A stretch of DNA of 64,000 bases. It comes from Fagopyrum homotropicum. Its lineage: Eukaryota; Streptophyta; Magnoliopsida; Caryophyllales; Polygonaceae. Each line of letters opens with the position of its first letter. The stretch's first letter is position 1. Positions 55,777 through 64,000 of this stretch are shown here, one piece after another. The position numbers and the translations under genes are program-made. The notes beneath the pieces were generated by a model, which was given only the letters and a program-made list of their open reading frames with translations, did not search any database and was not told where the DNA came from. The stretch is from the NCBI GenBank assembly GCA_033239125.1, contig BSWB01000001.1, forward strand, positions 139,577,981-139,641,980. The letters run 5' to 3'.

Positions 55777-58168
55777 ACGTTTTCTGCCTCGTCCTGGAGT
55801 TTCTCAAACTCTTCTTCACACACTTCTTCTTGTGCCTCTAAGGCTTCAATTGCCTCATTGCATTCCTCTTCTTCCCCTATATCCATTAGACTCATAGTAA
55901 TAACCTTTTGCAAAGGATCTTTGAAGAGAATAGCACTTACCTCTTCTCTAGACAACCCTTCTTCATCTTGGATATTGAATATATCCTCATCAAAGATTGG
56001 TTCCTTCACTAGAGTGGAAAGGACGAACTCTACCTTCTCTTCTCCTATGTCAAAGGCGAGTCTAGCATTCTTGCAATTGACTATGCAGCCGGATGTTGCA
56101 AGAAACGGTCTTCCGAGAATGATCGGGACCGGACTATCTGCAGGAATGTCAAGCACAACAAAATCTATAGGAACATAGAATTTACCTAGCTTGACCGGGA
56201 CGTCTTCAACTATACCGACGGGACGAGTTATGGATCGATCTGCCATGTACAACGTCATCTTCACCGGTTTAGGATCGCCTAAACCGATCTTCCTACATAA
56301 TGCAAGTGGGATGATGCTCACACTCGCTCCCAAATCACATAATGCATCATATGTGACATCTCCCACTCCTATGGGAATACAAAATGACCCCGGATCCTTT
56401 AGCTTTGGGGGCATCTTCTCTTTCATGGTCTTGATGAGATCCGAAGAATCCGAACTCATCTTGACCTCTCCAAAATCCTCTAGCTTTCTCTTGTTAGAGA
56501 GGATTTCCTTTAGGAACTTACCATAGGTTGGCATACCTACAATAGCGTCAATGAAAGGTATATTAATATGCAGTTTGCTCATGAGTTCTATAAACTTACC
56601 GAATTGATTGTCTAGACGCGCTCTTGCTCTAGATTGCGGGAACGGTAGGGGAGGTTTGTAAGCTGGAGGAGGAACGTAGACATCTTCCTTCTCCTTCCCC
56701 TTTTCTTTCTCTTTCTCAACGGGGACTTCTACAAACTTAGGCTGCGGGTCGGTAGTTGTTACCTCGCTCCTAGTTGTGATTGCCATCACCCTTCCTTTTG
56801 GGTTGTCCTCCGTTTTTCCTGGAAGTTTCCCTTGATTCCTAGGGACTTCCTCCGCATGGCTGAACATTTGGTTTTCTAAAACTTTTTGGGCTTTATCAAC
56901 CTTAGTAATGTGATCATCAACCTTGATGATACGAGTCTCCAATCCTTGAAGCTTGCCCAAAATTGTTTCCAACATGGGATCGGGCTTCTCTTTCCCCGTA
57001 GCACTTCCACCATTAGATGTTTGCCCCTGGCTTTTCAAAGGAGTGGAAGAGGAGGAGGGTGGAGTTAGTGAATTTCCTGAATTGGAAGGACAAGAATTAC
57101 CGGAATTTTGTTGATTAGAGCGCCAATTGTTGTTGTTTGAACCCCTATTGTTGTTCCAATTGTTGTTCCGGTTGTTGTTGTTGTTGTTCCAATTATTCCG
57201 GTTGTTGTTGCGGTTGGTATTTTCATTACCGTTGTGGTTATTGTTGTTGCCTAAATAACCCACATCTTGCTCCTTGTGCTTCGGAAAGTTGGTTTTGATG
57301 GCTTCCTTCAACTCTTTAATCTCCGTGTTGAGAGAAAAGATTTGATTTTGAGCTTCTTGTGATAGCTTTGCTCCTTGATCCACATGATTCGCCTCCACTT
57401 TCCGATGAGAATACTTCTCTATAACTCGCGCTTGCTTCTCAATGAAGTCCCAAGCGTCATCTTCCCTCATGTCCATGAATGTACCACATGAGAGAGATTG
57501 GAGCTTGAATTGTGTCTCCACATCCAGCCCCTTATAGTATATCTCCAATAGTGCAAGCTTGGATATGCCATGATGAGGGCAATCCAATAGCAAATCCTGA
57601 AATCTTTCCCAAGATTGAAACAAACTTTCGTTAGATCTCATAGAAAATGCATTAATCTTACCTCTTAGCTCCGCCGTTTTGGATGACGGAAAGAACTTAG
57701 TGAGGAATTCCGAAGAAAGATCCTCCCATGTTTCAAGCTTCCCACTTGGAAGAGCTTGATACCAAGACAATGCTTTCCCCTTCAAGGAGAAGAAGAAAGG
57801 CTTGAGTTTGTAGTTGTTGGTAGTTGCGTTCTTCGGCTTTATTGTCTCCATCATTATCTTAAAGTTTTGTAGATGTTGATGTGGAGATTCAGCGCTTGTT
57901 CCACCAAATTGGTTTTGGCGAACAATAGTAATAACTTGAGGGTCGAAGCTAAACCCTTGTGCATCATCAGCGTCAAAGTTCACACCTAAACGGCGTGGTT
58001 GCTGCGTTGGATCCATTCTTTGGCCAAGATTTCTTGGCTCCTCATCTACACGTTCGACCCTCGCACCTCTAGGTGAGACACGGCGGTTTGCAACTGGCCG
58101 TGGAAGGAATGGATTCACATTGATCGTTGGATCAATTTCCTCTAGTGGTGGCATAGAGGAGTCGCTAT
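55773..58168 (-). pseudogene. Element B gag-protease, N-terminus cut by element C
   Basis: The first in-frame Met of the remaining part is at 58154 (793 codons to the stop). In element C 113 codons precede the equivalent Met, so B lost its start when C inserted at 58168. The Gag core (about residues 80-215 of this part) has FFFSLKGKALSWYQALP, WEDLSSEFLTKFFPSSKTAELRGKI and ESLFQSWERFQDLLLDCPHHG. An Asn-rich stretch (about 305-355) replaces a zinc knuckle. Protease has CDLGASVSIIP (Asp about residue 607) and IILGRPFLATSG. The protein ends at TGA 55773-55775. Pol lies one frame away, while element C has one continuous frame. Confidence 0.87.
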
Positions 58169-59924
58169 TGTTAGCATGAAATATTGTGATATTTTAGGCA
58201 CGTTTTCTAAGTGTATTTGATTCATATTGATAGTCTTTGATTTAGCATTGTTGCATTTGTGAGCTAGTTTACCTATATTGTCGATATGGATGTCTACACT
58301 AGCTTTATGTTGATTATAGGTGATTGAGAGTCATTTCCGAACGAAATCGAGCAAAGAAGAGTTGATTGAGTATGTCCATGGATTAAGGGCATTCTTAGGA
58401 GCAAATTGGAGTTCAACTTGAGGAATGCACGAGTCTAGGGAAGAATCACGTTCTTGCCCTAAACCACGCTCTAAAATACGGCCGTACTACAAACCACGTT
58501 TAGTTCCACGGCCGTGGAACCTTGCAAGAAGAGGCGTGATGCATTCCAGTAACTATTACGGTCGTGGAAACCATGGTTCAAACCGTGACACTTTCCACGC
58601 TCTAAATTACGGTCGTGGAACCTTCCACGACCGTGATCTTGGCGATCTTTTTCGCCACACTTTGAAGCCACGATCTTTTGAAGATTGGGCCGGGCCGATA
58701 TCTTATCTTTCCCTATAAAAAGACGGACGAAGCAAGATTCCGTCATCTCGCTTACATCCACGCATTACCCTCGCTTATCTTCGATTAGCGGCACAACCCT
58801 CGCTTGGAAGCATTTTACATCTCATTGGAGATCGAAGTTCGTGTTGGGATTTTGCCCTAATCTCGCACCTTTGGTGGAGATTGTTGTTGAGATTTCCGGA
58901 TTGGCGGAAGATCGAAGCTTTTGGAAGATTGTTGCAAGAAGATTTCTCTTCTTGTTTAGGTTTGATTTGGAAGACGGATTGACATCTCATTCTTCCTTCT
59001 TTCCTAAGATTGTGATTGTTTGCTTTATTCTGAATCTATTGACAACATTTGTTCTTGGTTGTGACTTTGAGATTGGTTTGAAGATTATTGAAAGTTTTCG
59101 GAAGTTTTCATCTTTCTATCTTTTAATTCTTGAATTTGATATCAACATGACTGTTATTGGCTAAAAACCCTTAACAATTCTAAGGTGAAGGGTTGATAGT
59201 TGTGGCTTAGATGATGATAGATCGATCGTAAACAGATTAGACCCTGAGAGTTTGAAAGAATCGTCGACGAACCCTAAATCACGGTTTGATCTTGAGTTCC
59301 ACGGCCGTGGAGTCTCAAGATCTACCCGTAATTTCCCTTAAGTTTACGAACCTGCTTTTACTTCAATCCAAAGTTAAAGATTTGCTTTAACTTAGTTTAG
59401 GCTTGCCTTTTCTAGGTGGTAGTGAAGCCTCAACAACCTCTACCTCGATTGTGAGTGTCACAACCGTAATCGGCTAAGTTAGTCTTGATCCTTGGATTAC
59501 AAGTTTGGGTATTTGACATTAATTCTTACCTTCAGAACCTTTCTATATTGAAGCCTCAACAACCTGTATAGAGAGTGTCTTGTAGGTGAGTCATATAAGA
59601 TTTTTGGAACTTCACCGTACGATTACCTTACATTAGTATACCTTCGCATATCTCAACTCTGCCTTTATATCATTAGTATATCTTGAATCGATTGCCACAG
59701 CTTGATATTTGGATCTTTAGGATTGTTGTTTTCCCAATAATTTGCAAAGCTCTTACATTTACCTGCTTGACAATCTGCAATTGAATTTGTTCCCATGCAA
59801 ATCCCTGTGTTCGATACTCTGGATTACTTGCTAATCTACGCCGATCCGTACACTGCGGGTTCGCTTGCTTGATTCTAGTTTTATAAATTTAAAGCTTATT
59901 TGCACACACCTCTAGGGGCGAACA
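58169..59924 (+). repeat. Element C 5' LTR (1756 bp)
   Basis: TGTTAGCATG...GGGGCGAACA. It contains the motif cluster 58440-58645 upstream of the TATA box and exact CCACGGCCGTGG at 58506-58517 and 59299-59310. A 159-codon open frame (58685-59164) starts around the TATA box, resembles nothing known and is likely leader sequence. Confidence 0.9.
58714..58721 (+). promoter_or_regulatory. TATA box of element C
   Basis: TATAAAAA in CCCTATAAAAAGACGG, about 545 bp after the LTR start and just downstream of the palindromic motif cluster. Confidence 0.65.
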
Positions 59925-59930
59925 AGTTTT

Positions 59931-59947
59931 TGGCGCCGTTGCCGGGG
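59931..59947 (+). other. Element C primer-binding site (tRNA-Asp type)
   Basis: TGGCGCCGTTGCCGGGG, six bases after the LTR, complementary to the 3' end of plant tRNA-Asp. Confidence 0.87.
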
Positions 59948-60025
59948 ATTTGGCTTCGGCCGAATTCGGTAGCTGGTTGTCAAGCTTGGGAGCTTGCTCT
60001 CGTTATTTGATATTACTTTGAGTGC

Positions 60026-63000
60026 ATGTGCAGGTCTAGGAACACCGAAGATCTCTTGCCTCTTGATCAAGAGCTAGAGAAAACTTTAAGGCAAAAGCAC
60101 AAGGAAAAGAAGATGGCTGAAGGACATGAACGTGATCTTCAAGCGGAGTTGGCGGAGAAGGAAGCTCAACTCCAATGGAATGAGACCCTCTGCCAGGATG
60201 AGATGGATCGTCATCAATCTCAAGTTAACAATCTACAAGACATGATCTTCCAGATGAGGATAGAGATTAGCGACCTTAAGAATAAGGGAAGCAAGAAATC
60301 CTCAAGGAAAACATCAAGGTCTAGGAGAAAAAGTCGCTCATCCGCTGATGATAGCGATTCTTCCATGCCACCGTTAGAGGAGATTGATCCCACGATCAAT
60401 GTGAATCCTTTCCATCCACGGGGAGCTGTCAATCGTCGTGTTCCACCTAGGAATGCGAGGATCGAACGTGTGGATGAAGAGCCAAGAACTCTTGGCCAGC
60501 GGATGGATCCAACACAACAACCATGCCGTTTGGGCGTGAACTTTGATGTCGATGATGTGCAAGGGTTTAGCTTCAACCCTCAAGTCATTACTCTTGTTCG
60601 CCAAAACCAATTTGGCGGGACAAGCACTGAATCTCCACACCAACACTTGCAAAACTTTGAGTGTATGATGGAGACAATGAGGCCGAAGAGCGCTACCACC
60701 AACAGCTATAAGCTCAAGCCTTTCTTCTTCTCCTTGAAGGGGAAAGCGTTGTCTTGGTATCAAGCTCTTCCTAGTGGGAAACTAGACACGTGGGAAGACC
60801 TTTCCGCGGAGTTCCTCACTAAATTCTTTCTGCCATCCAAAACGGCGGAACTTAGAGGTAAGATTAATGCTTTTTCCATGAGATCTAACGAAAGTTTGTT
60901 TCAATCTTGGGAAAGGTTTCAGGATTTGCTCTTGGATTGCCCTCATCATGGCACATCCAAACTTGCCTTGCTGGAGATTTACTACAAGGGGTTAGATGCG
61001 GGAACGCAATTCAACCTCCAATCCCTCTCATGTGGAACATTCATGGACATGAGAGAAGATGACGCTTGGGACTTCATTGAGAAGCAAGCAAGGGTCATAG
61101 AGAAGTATTCCCACCGGAAAGTGGAGGGAAATTGTGTGGAGCAAGGAGCAAAGCTCACACATGAAGCTCAAAATCAGATTTTCTCCCTCAACAATGAGAT
61201 CAAAGAGTTGAAGGAGGCTATCAAGACCAACTTCCCAAAGCAACAAGGGAAGGATGTTGGTTATTTGGGCAACAACAATGGCGGCGATAACAATAACCGG
61301 AACAACAACCGGAATGGCAATTGGAATGGAAACAACAACAACCGGAACAACAATTGGAACAACAATAGGAGTTCAAACAACAACAATTGGCGCTCCAATC
61401 AACAAAATTCCGGTAACTCTTATCCTTCCAACTATAATTCACTAACTCCACCTTCCTCTTCCTTTACTCCTTTGAAAAGCCAGGGGCAATCATCTAATGG
61501 AGGAAACACTTCGGGGAAGGAGAAGCCCGATCCCATGTTGGAAACGATTTTGGGAAAGCTTCAAGGGTTGGAGAACCGCTTCATTAAGGTTGATGATCAC
61601 ATTTCCAAGGTTGACAAAGCTCAAAAGGTCTTGGAAAACCAAATGTTCAACCATGCGGAGGAAGTTCCTAGGAATCAAGGGAAACTTCCGGGAAAGACGG
61701 AGGACAACCCTAAGGGAAGGGTTATGGCAATCACAACTAGGAGCGGAGTGACTACCACCGATCCGCAGCCTAAGTTCGTTGAAGTCTCCGTAGAGAAGGA
61801 CAAGGATAAAGAGAAGGGGAAGGAGAAGGAAGATGTCTACGTTCCTCCTTCAGCTTATAAACCTCCCCTACCATTCCCTCAATCTAGAGCGAGAGCGCGC
61901 CTAGATAAACAATTTGGTAAGTTCATAGAACTCATGAGCAAGCTGCATATTAATATACCATTTATTGATGCTATTGTAGGTATGCCGGCTTATGGCAAAT
62001 TCTTGAAGGAGCTTCTCTCTAACAAGAGGAAGCTAGAAGACTTCGGAGAGGTTAAGATGAGTTCGGATTCTTCGGATCTCATCAGAACCATGAAGGAGAA
62101 AATGCCCCCAAAGCTAAAGGATCCAGGGTCATTTTGCATTCCCATAGGAGTGGGAGATGTCACATACGATGCGTTATGTGACTTAGGAGCAAGTGTGAGC
62201 ATCATACCACTTGCATTGTGTAGGAAGATCGGTTTAGGCGACCCTAAACCGGTGAAGATGACGTTGTACATGGCGGATCGATCCATCACTCGCCCCGTCG
62301 GTATTGTAGAAGACGTCCCAGTCAAGCTAGGTAAATTCTTTGTTCCCATTGATTTTGTCGTGCTTGACATTCCTGCAGATAGTCCGGTCCCGATCATACT
62401 CGAAAGACCGTTTCTTGCAACTTCCGGCTGCATAGTCGATTGCAAGAATGGTAGACTCGCTTTTGACATAGGAGAGGAGAAAGTAGAGTTCGTTCTTTCT
62501 ACTCTAGTGAAGGAGCCAATCTTCGATGAGGATATTTTCGATATCCAAGATGAAGAAGGTTTATCTAGGGAGGAGGTAAGTGCGATTCTCTTTAACGATC
62601 CTTTACAAAAGGTTATCACTATGAGTCTAACCAATGTAGGGGAACAAGAAGAGTGCAATGAGGCAATTGAAGCCTTAGAAGCACAAGAAGAGATAGGTGA
62701 AGTGGAGTTTGAGAAACTTCACGATGAGGCAGAAAACGTGAGAATCCACGGTTATACCCTGTATTCCACGGCCGTGGATTTCACAGCCAAAATCATGCCT
62801 CACTCCAGGGAGTTATACGGTCGTGGAGAAGATGTGACAACCGTATTTCCCTTCCACGCCCTAAACCACGGCCGTGGAGGACAAGATCCACCCGTAATTT
62901 TGGCCGTGGAAGAGAGTGATCGAGACACTTCTTCAACTTCTTCTGATTCTTCTCCCACACACTCATCACCCTTAGAAACTTCTAAGGAGACATCGGACGC

Positions 63001-64000
63001 CTCTCAAGGATCATTGGAAGCTCCGAAAGCAATGGAACTCAAACCACTTCCTACTCATCTAAGGTACGCTTTTCTAGGATCTAATTCTACCTTTCCGGTT
63101 ATTGTTAGTTCCGATTTAAGCATAGATGAACATAATCAGCTCATGATTGGCCTTAGGAAACATAGGAAAGCTATAGGCTATACTATTGAGGACTTAGTAG
63201 GAATTAAACCCTCCCTATGCATGCACAAAATATTAATGGAGGAAGATTTTAGAACTTCAAGACAACCTCAAAGGCGGTTGAATCCGACCATGAAGGAGGT
63301 TGTCAAGAAGGAAATTCTTAAACTTCTTGATGCAGGTATCATCTACCCTATCTCCGATAGTAAGTGGGTGAGTCCGGTTCAAGTAGTTCCGAAGAAGGGA
63401 GGAATGACGGTCATCACCAACAAAAACAATGAACTCATTCCTACCCGAACCGTGACTGGATGGCGGATGTGCATAGACTACCGCAAGCTCAACAATGCAA
63501 CGCGGAAGGATCATTTTCCATTGCCATTCATTGATCAAATGCTTGAAAGGTTAGCACAACATTCACATTTTTGCTACCTTGACGGTTATAGTGGTTTCTT
63601 TCAGATCCCGATACACCCGGATGATCAAGAGAAGACCACATTCACGTGCCCATGGGGTACGTTCGCTTATAGGAGAATGTCATTCGGGATTTGCAACGCC
63701 CCAGCCACCTTCCAACGGTGCATGATGGCCATCTTCTCCGAATACGTAGAGGAAATCATGGAAGTCTTCATGGACGACTTCTCCGTATACGGTTCCTCTT
63801 TTAACGATTGCCTTTCTAACCTTTCTCTTGTTTTGCAAAGGTGTGAAGACACTAACCTAGTTCTTAATTGGGAGAAGTGTCAATTCATGGTTAAGGAAAG
63901 AATCGTATTAGGTAACTTAGTCTCTAGTAGAGGGATAGAAGTAGACAAAGCTAAAATAGAGACCATAGAGAAACTTCCTCCCCCAATTTCGGTGAAAGGG
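60026..64000 (+). CDS. Element C gag-pol polyprotein, partial (open to window end)
   Basis: 1325 codons in one frame from ATG 60026, about 80 bp after the PBS. No stop was seen. The N-terminal 113 residues are charged and helical with a Lys/Arg/Ser-rich stretch. The Gag core follows (FFFSLKGKALSWYQALP, SWERFQDLLLDCPHHG), then an Asn-rich region (about 61264-61400) with no zinc knuckle. Protease CDLGASVSIIP has its Asp at residue 719, but the later conserved ILGRPF reads ILERPF, which may weaken the enzyme. The linker 62740-62915 carries the palindromic motif as coding sequence. RT has MCIDYRKLN, LDGYSGFFQIPI and FMDD (Asp 1250, 1251). RNase H and integrase would follow outside the window. Confidence 0.88.
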   Translation, partial: MCRSRNTEDLLPLDQELEKTLRQKHKEKKMAEGHERDLQAELAEKEAQLQWNETLCQDEMDRHQSQVNNLQDMIFQMRIEISDLKNKGSKKSSRKTSRSRRKSRSSADDSDSSMPPLEEIDPTINVNPFHPRGAVNRRVPPRNARIERVDEEPRTLGQRMDPTQQPCRLGVNFDVDDVQGFSFNPQVITLVRQNQFGGTSTESPHQHLQNFECMMETMRPKSATTNSYKLKPFFFSLKGKALSWYQALPSGKLDTWEDLSAEFLTKFFLPSKTAELRGKINAFSMRSNESLFQSWERFQDLLLDCPHHGTSKLALLEIYYKGLDAGTQFNLQSLSCGTFMDMREDDAWDFIEKQARVIEKYSHRKVEGNCVEQGAKLTHEAQNQIFSLNNEIKELKEAIKTNFPKQQGKDVGYLGNNNGGDNNNRNNNRNGNWNGNNNNRNNNWNNNRSSNNNNWRSNQQNSGNSYPSNYNSLTPPSSSFTPLKSQGQSSNGGNTSGKEKPDPMLETILGKLQGLENRFIKVDDHISKVDKAQKVLENQMFNHAEEVPRNQGKLPGKTEDNPKGRVMAITTRSGVTTTDPQPKFVEVSVEKDKDKEKGKEKEDVYVPPSAYKPPLPFPQSRARARLDKQFGKFIELMSKLHINIPFIDAIVGMPAYGKFLKELLSNKRKLEDFGEVKMSSDSSDLIRTMKEKMPPKLKDPGSFCIPIGVGDVTYDALCDLGASVSIIPLALCRKIGLGDPKPVKMTLYMADRSITRPVGIVEDVPVKLGKFFVPIDFVVLDIPADSPVPIILERPFLATSGCIVDCKNGRLAFDIGEEKVEFVLSTLVKEPIFDEDIFDIQDEEGLSREEVSAILFNDPLQKVITMSLTNVGEQEECNEAIEALEAQEEIGEVEFEKLHDEAENVRIHGYTLYSTAVDFTAKIMPHSRELYGRGEDVTTVFPFHALNHGRGGQDPPVILAVEESDRDTSSTSSDSSPTHSSPLETSKETSDASQGSLEAPKAMELKPLPTHLRYAFLGSNSTFPVIVSSDLSIDEHNQLMIGLRKHRKAIGYTIEDLVGIKPSLCMHKILMEEDFRTSRQPQRRLNPTMKEVVKKEILKLLDAGIIYPISDSKWVSPVQVVPKKGGMTVITNKNNELIPTRTVTGWRMCIDYRKLNNATRKDHFPLPFIDQMLERLAQHSHFCYLDGYSGFFQIPIHPDDQEKTTFTCPWGTFAYRRMSFGICNAPATFQRCMMAIFSEYVEEIMEVFMDDFSVYGSSFNDCLSNLSLVLQRCEDTNLVLNWEKCQFMVKERIVLGNLVSSRGIEVDKAKIETIEKLPPPISVKG

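Larger units (their letters stand above)
34201..58168 (-). mobile_element. Element B: Athila-type Ty3/gypsy, interrupted twice
   Basis: Reading the minus strand from 58168: truncated gag-protease, RT-RNase H-integrase, ORF3, polypurine tract, 3' LTR. Element A (35691-48616) sits in the 3' LTR and element C (from 58169) sits in gag, so the 5' LTR and first gag codons would be beyond the window. The 3' LTR is about 1.69 kb when rejoined. The outer LTR base pair is TA instead of TG (34201), probably a later mutation. Confidence 0.85.
58169..64000 (+). mobile_element. Element C: Athila-type Ty3/gypsy, plus strand, runs off the window
   Basis: 5' LTR 58169-59924, tRNA-Asp PBS, then one open gag-pol frame to the window end within RT. 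It is inserted head-on in the gag of element B, with GCTAT (58164-58168) as the expected target duplicate. It is the same family as B and the best preserved element here. Confidence 0.9.

Noticed and set aside
58685..59164. 159-codon frame in the element C LTR
   Set aside because: Starts at the TATA box, shows no family pattern, and LTR leaders often have chance frames.
61990..62658. 222-codon minus-strand frame in element C, also 55858-56526 plus strand in element B
   Set aside because: Antisense shadows of the conserved protease-coding region.

Overview
This window is plant repeat DNA with no recognisable host gene. The plant assignment rests on Athila-type Ty3/gypsy elements with a tRNA-Asp primer site, Ty1/copia and long-LTR gypsy elements with the initiator-Met primer site, a plant-type MULE transposase with introns, and L1-like LINEs. 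The depth of nesting suggests pericentromeric heterochromatin. No RNA gene or CRISPR array was seen.

Left part (1-34200). Positions 1-7085 hold a head-to-tail array of a small non-autonomous LTR retrotransposon. The period is exactly 1633 bp, neighbouring units share one LTR, and every complete unit carries the same 323-codon ORF. The array sits inside a plus-strand Athila LTR (7086-7997), next to a 5'-truncated LINE (7998-10204), next to a decayed copia element (copia-1, 10205-11817, resuming at 26677). Copia-2 (11818-26676) is inserted in copia-1, and a minus-strand gypsy element with 2.9-kb LTRs (element F, 15922-25958) is inserted in the RNase H region of copia-2. A broken MULE transposase gene (about 27666-29492), a minus-strand LINE 3' end (about 30405-31316), an Athila LTR with a short internal stub (element D, 31317-33475) and a gypsy RT fragment (element E, 33476-34200) follow.

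Right part (34201-64000). Three further Athila-type elements are nested. Element B (minus strand; 3' LTR 34201-35690 plus 48617-48818; internal region to 58168) is interrupted twice. Complete element A (minus strand, 35691-48616, TSD TCAAT) sits in its 3' LTR. Element C (plus strand, from 58169 past the window end) sits in its gag. Element A has lost reverse transcriptase and RNase H, and a solo LTR of its own family (41674-43428, TSD TTCCT) splits its integrase gene. Element C has a gag-pol frame that stays open to the window edge.

How the parts work together: gag packages RNA, protease cuts the polyprotein, RT/RNase H copies RNA from the tRNA primer at the PBS, integrase inserts the copy, and the LTRs carry promoters. 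A third ORF after integrase (475 and 526 codons in A and B) is typical of Athila relatives and has unknown function. Most copies are broken. The features most worth a second look are the identical tandem LTR array, family-specific palindromic motifs spread through matching positions of the Athila elements, and a 136-bp noncoding block conserved between families A and B.
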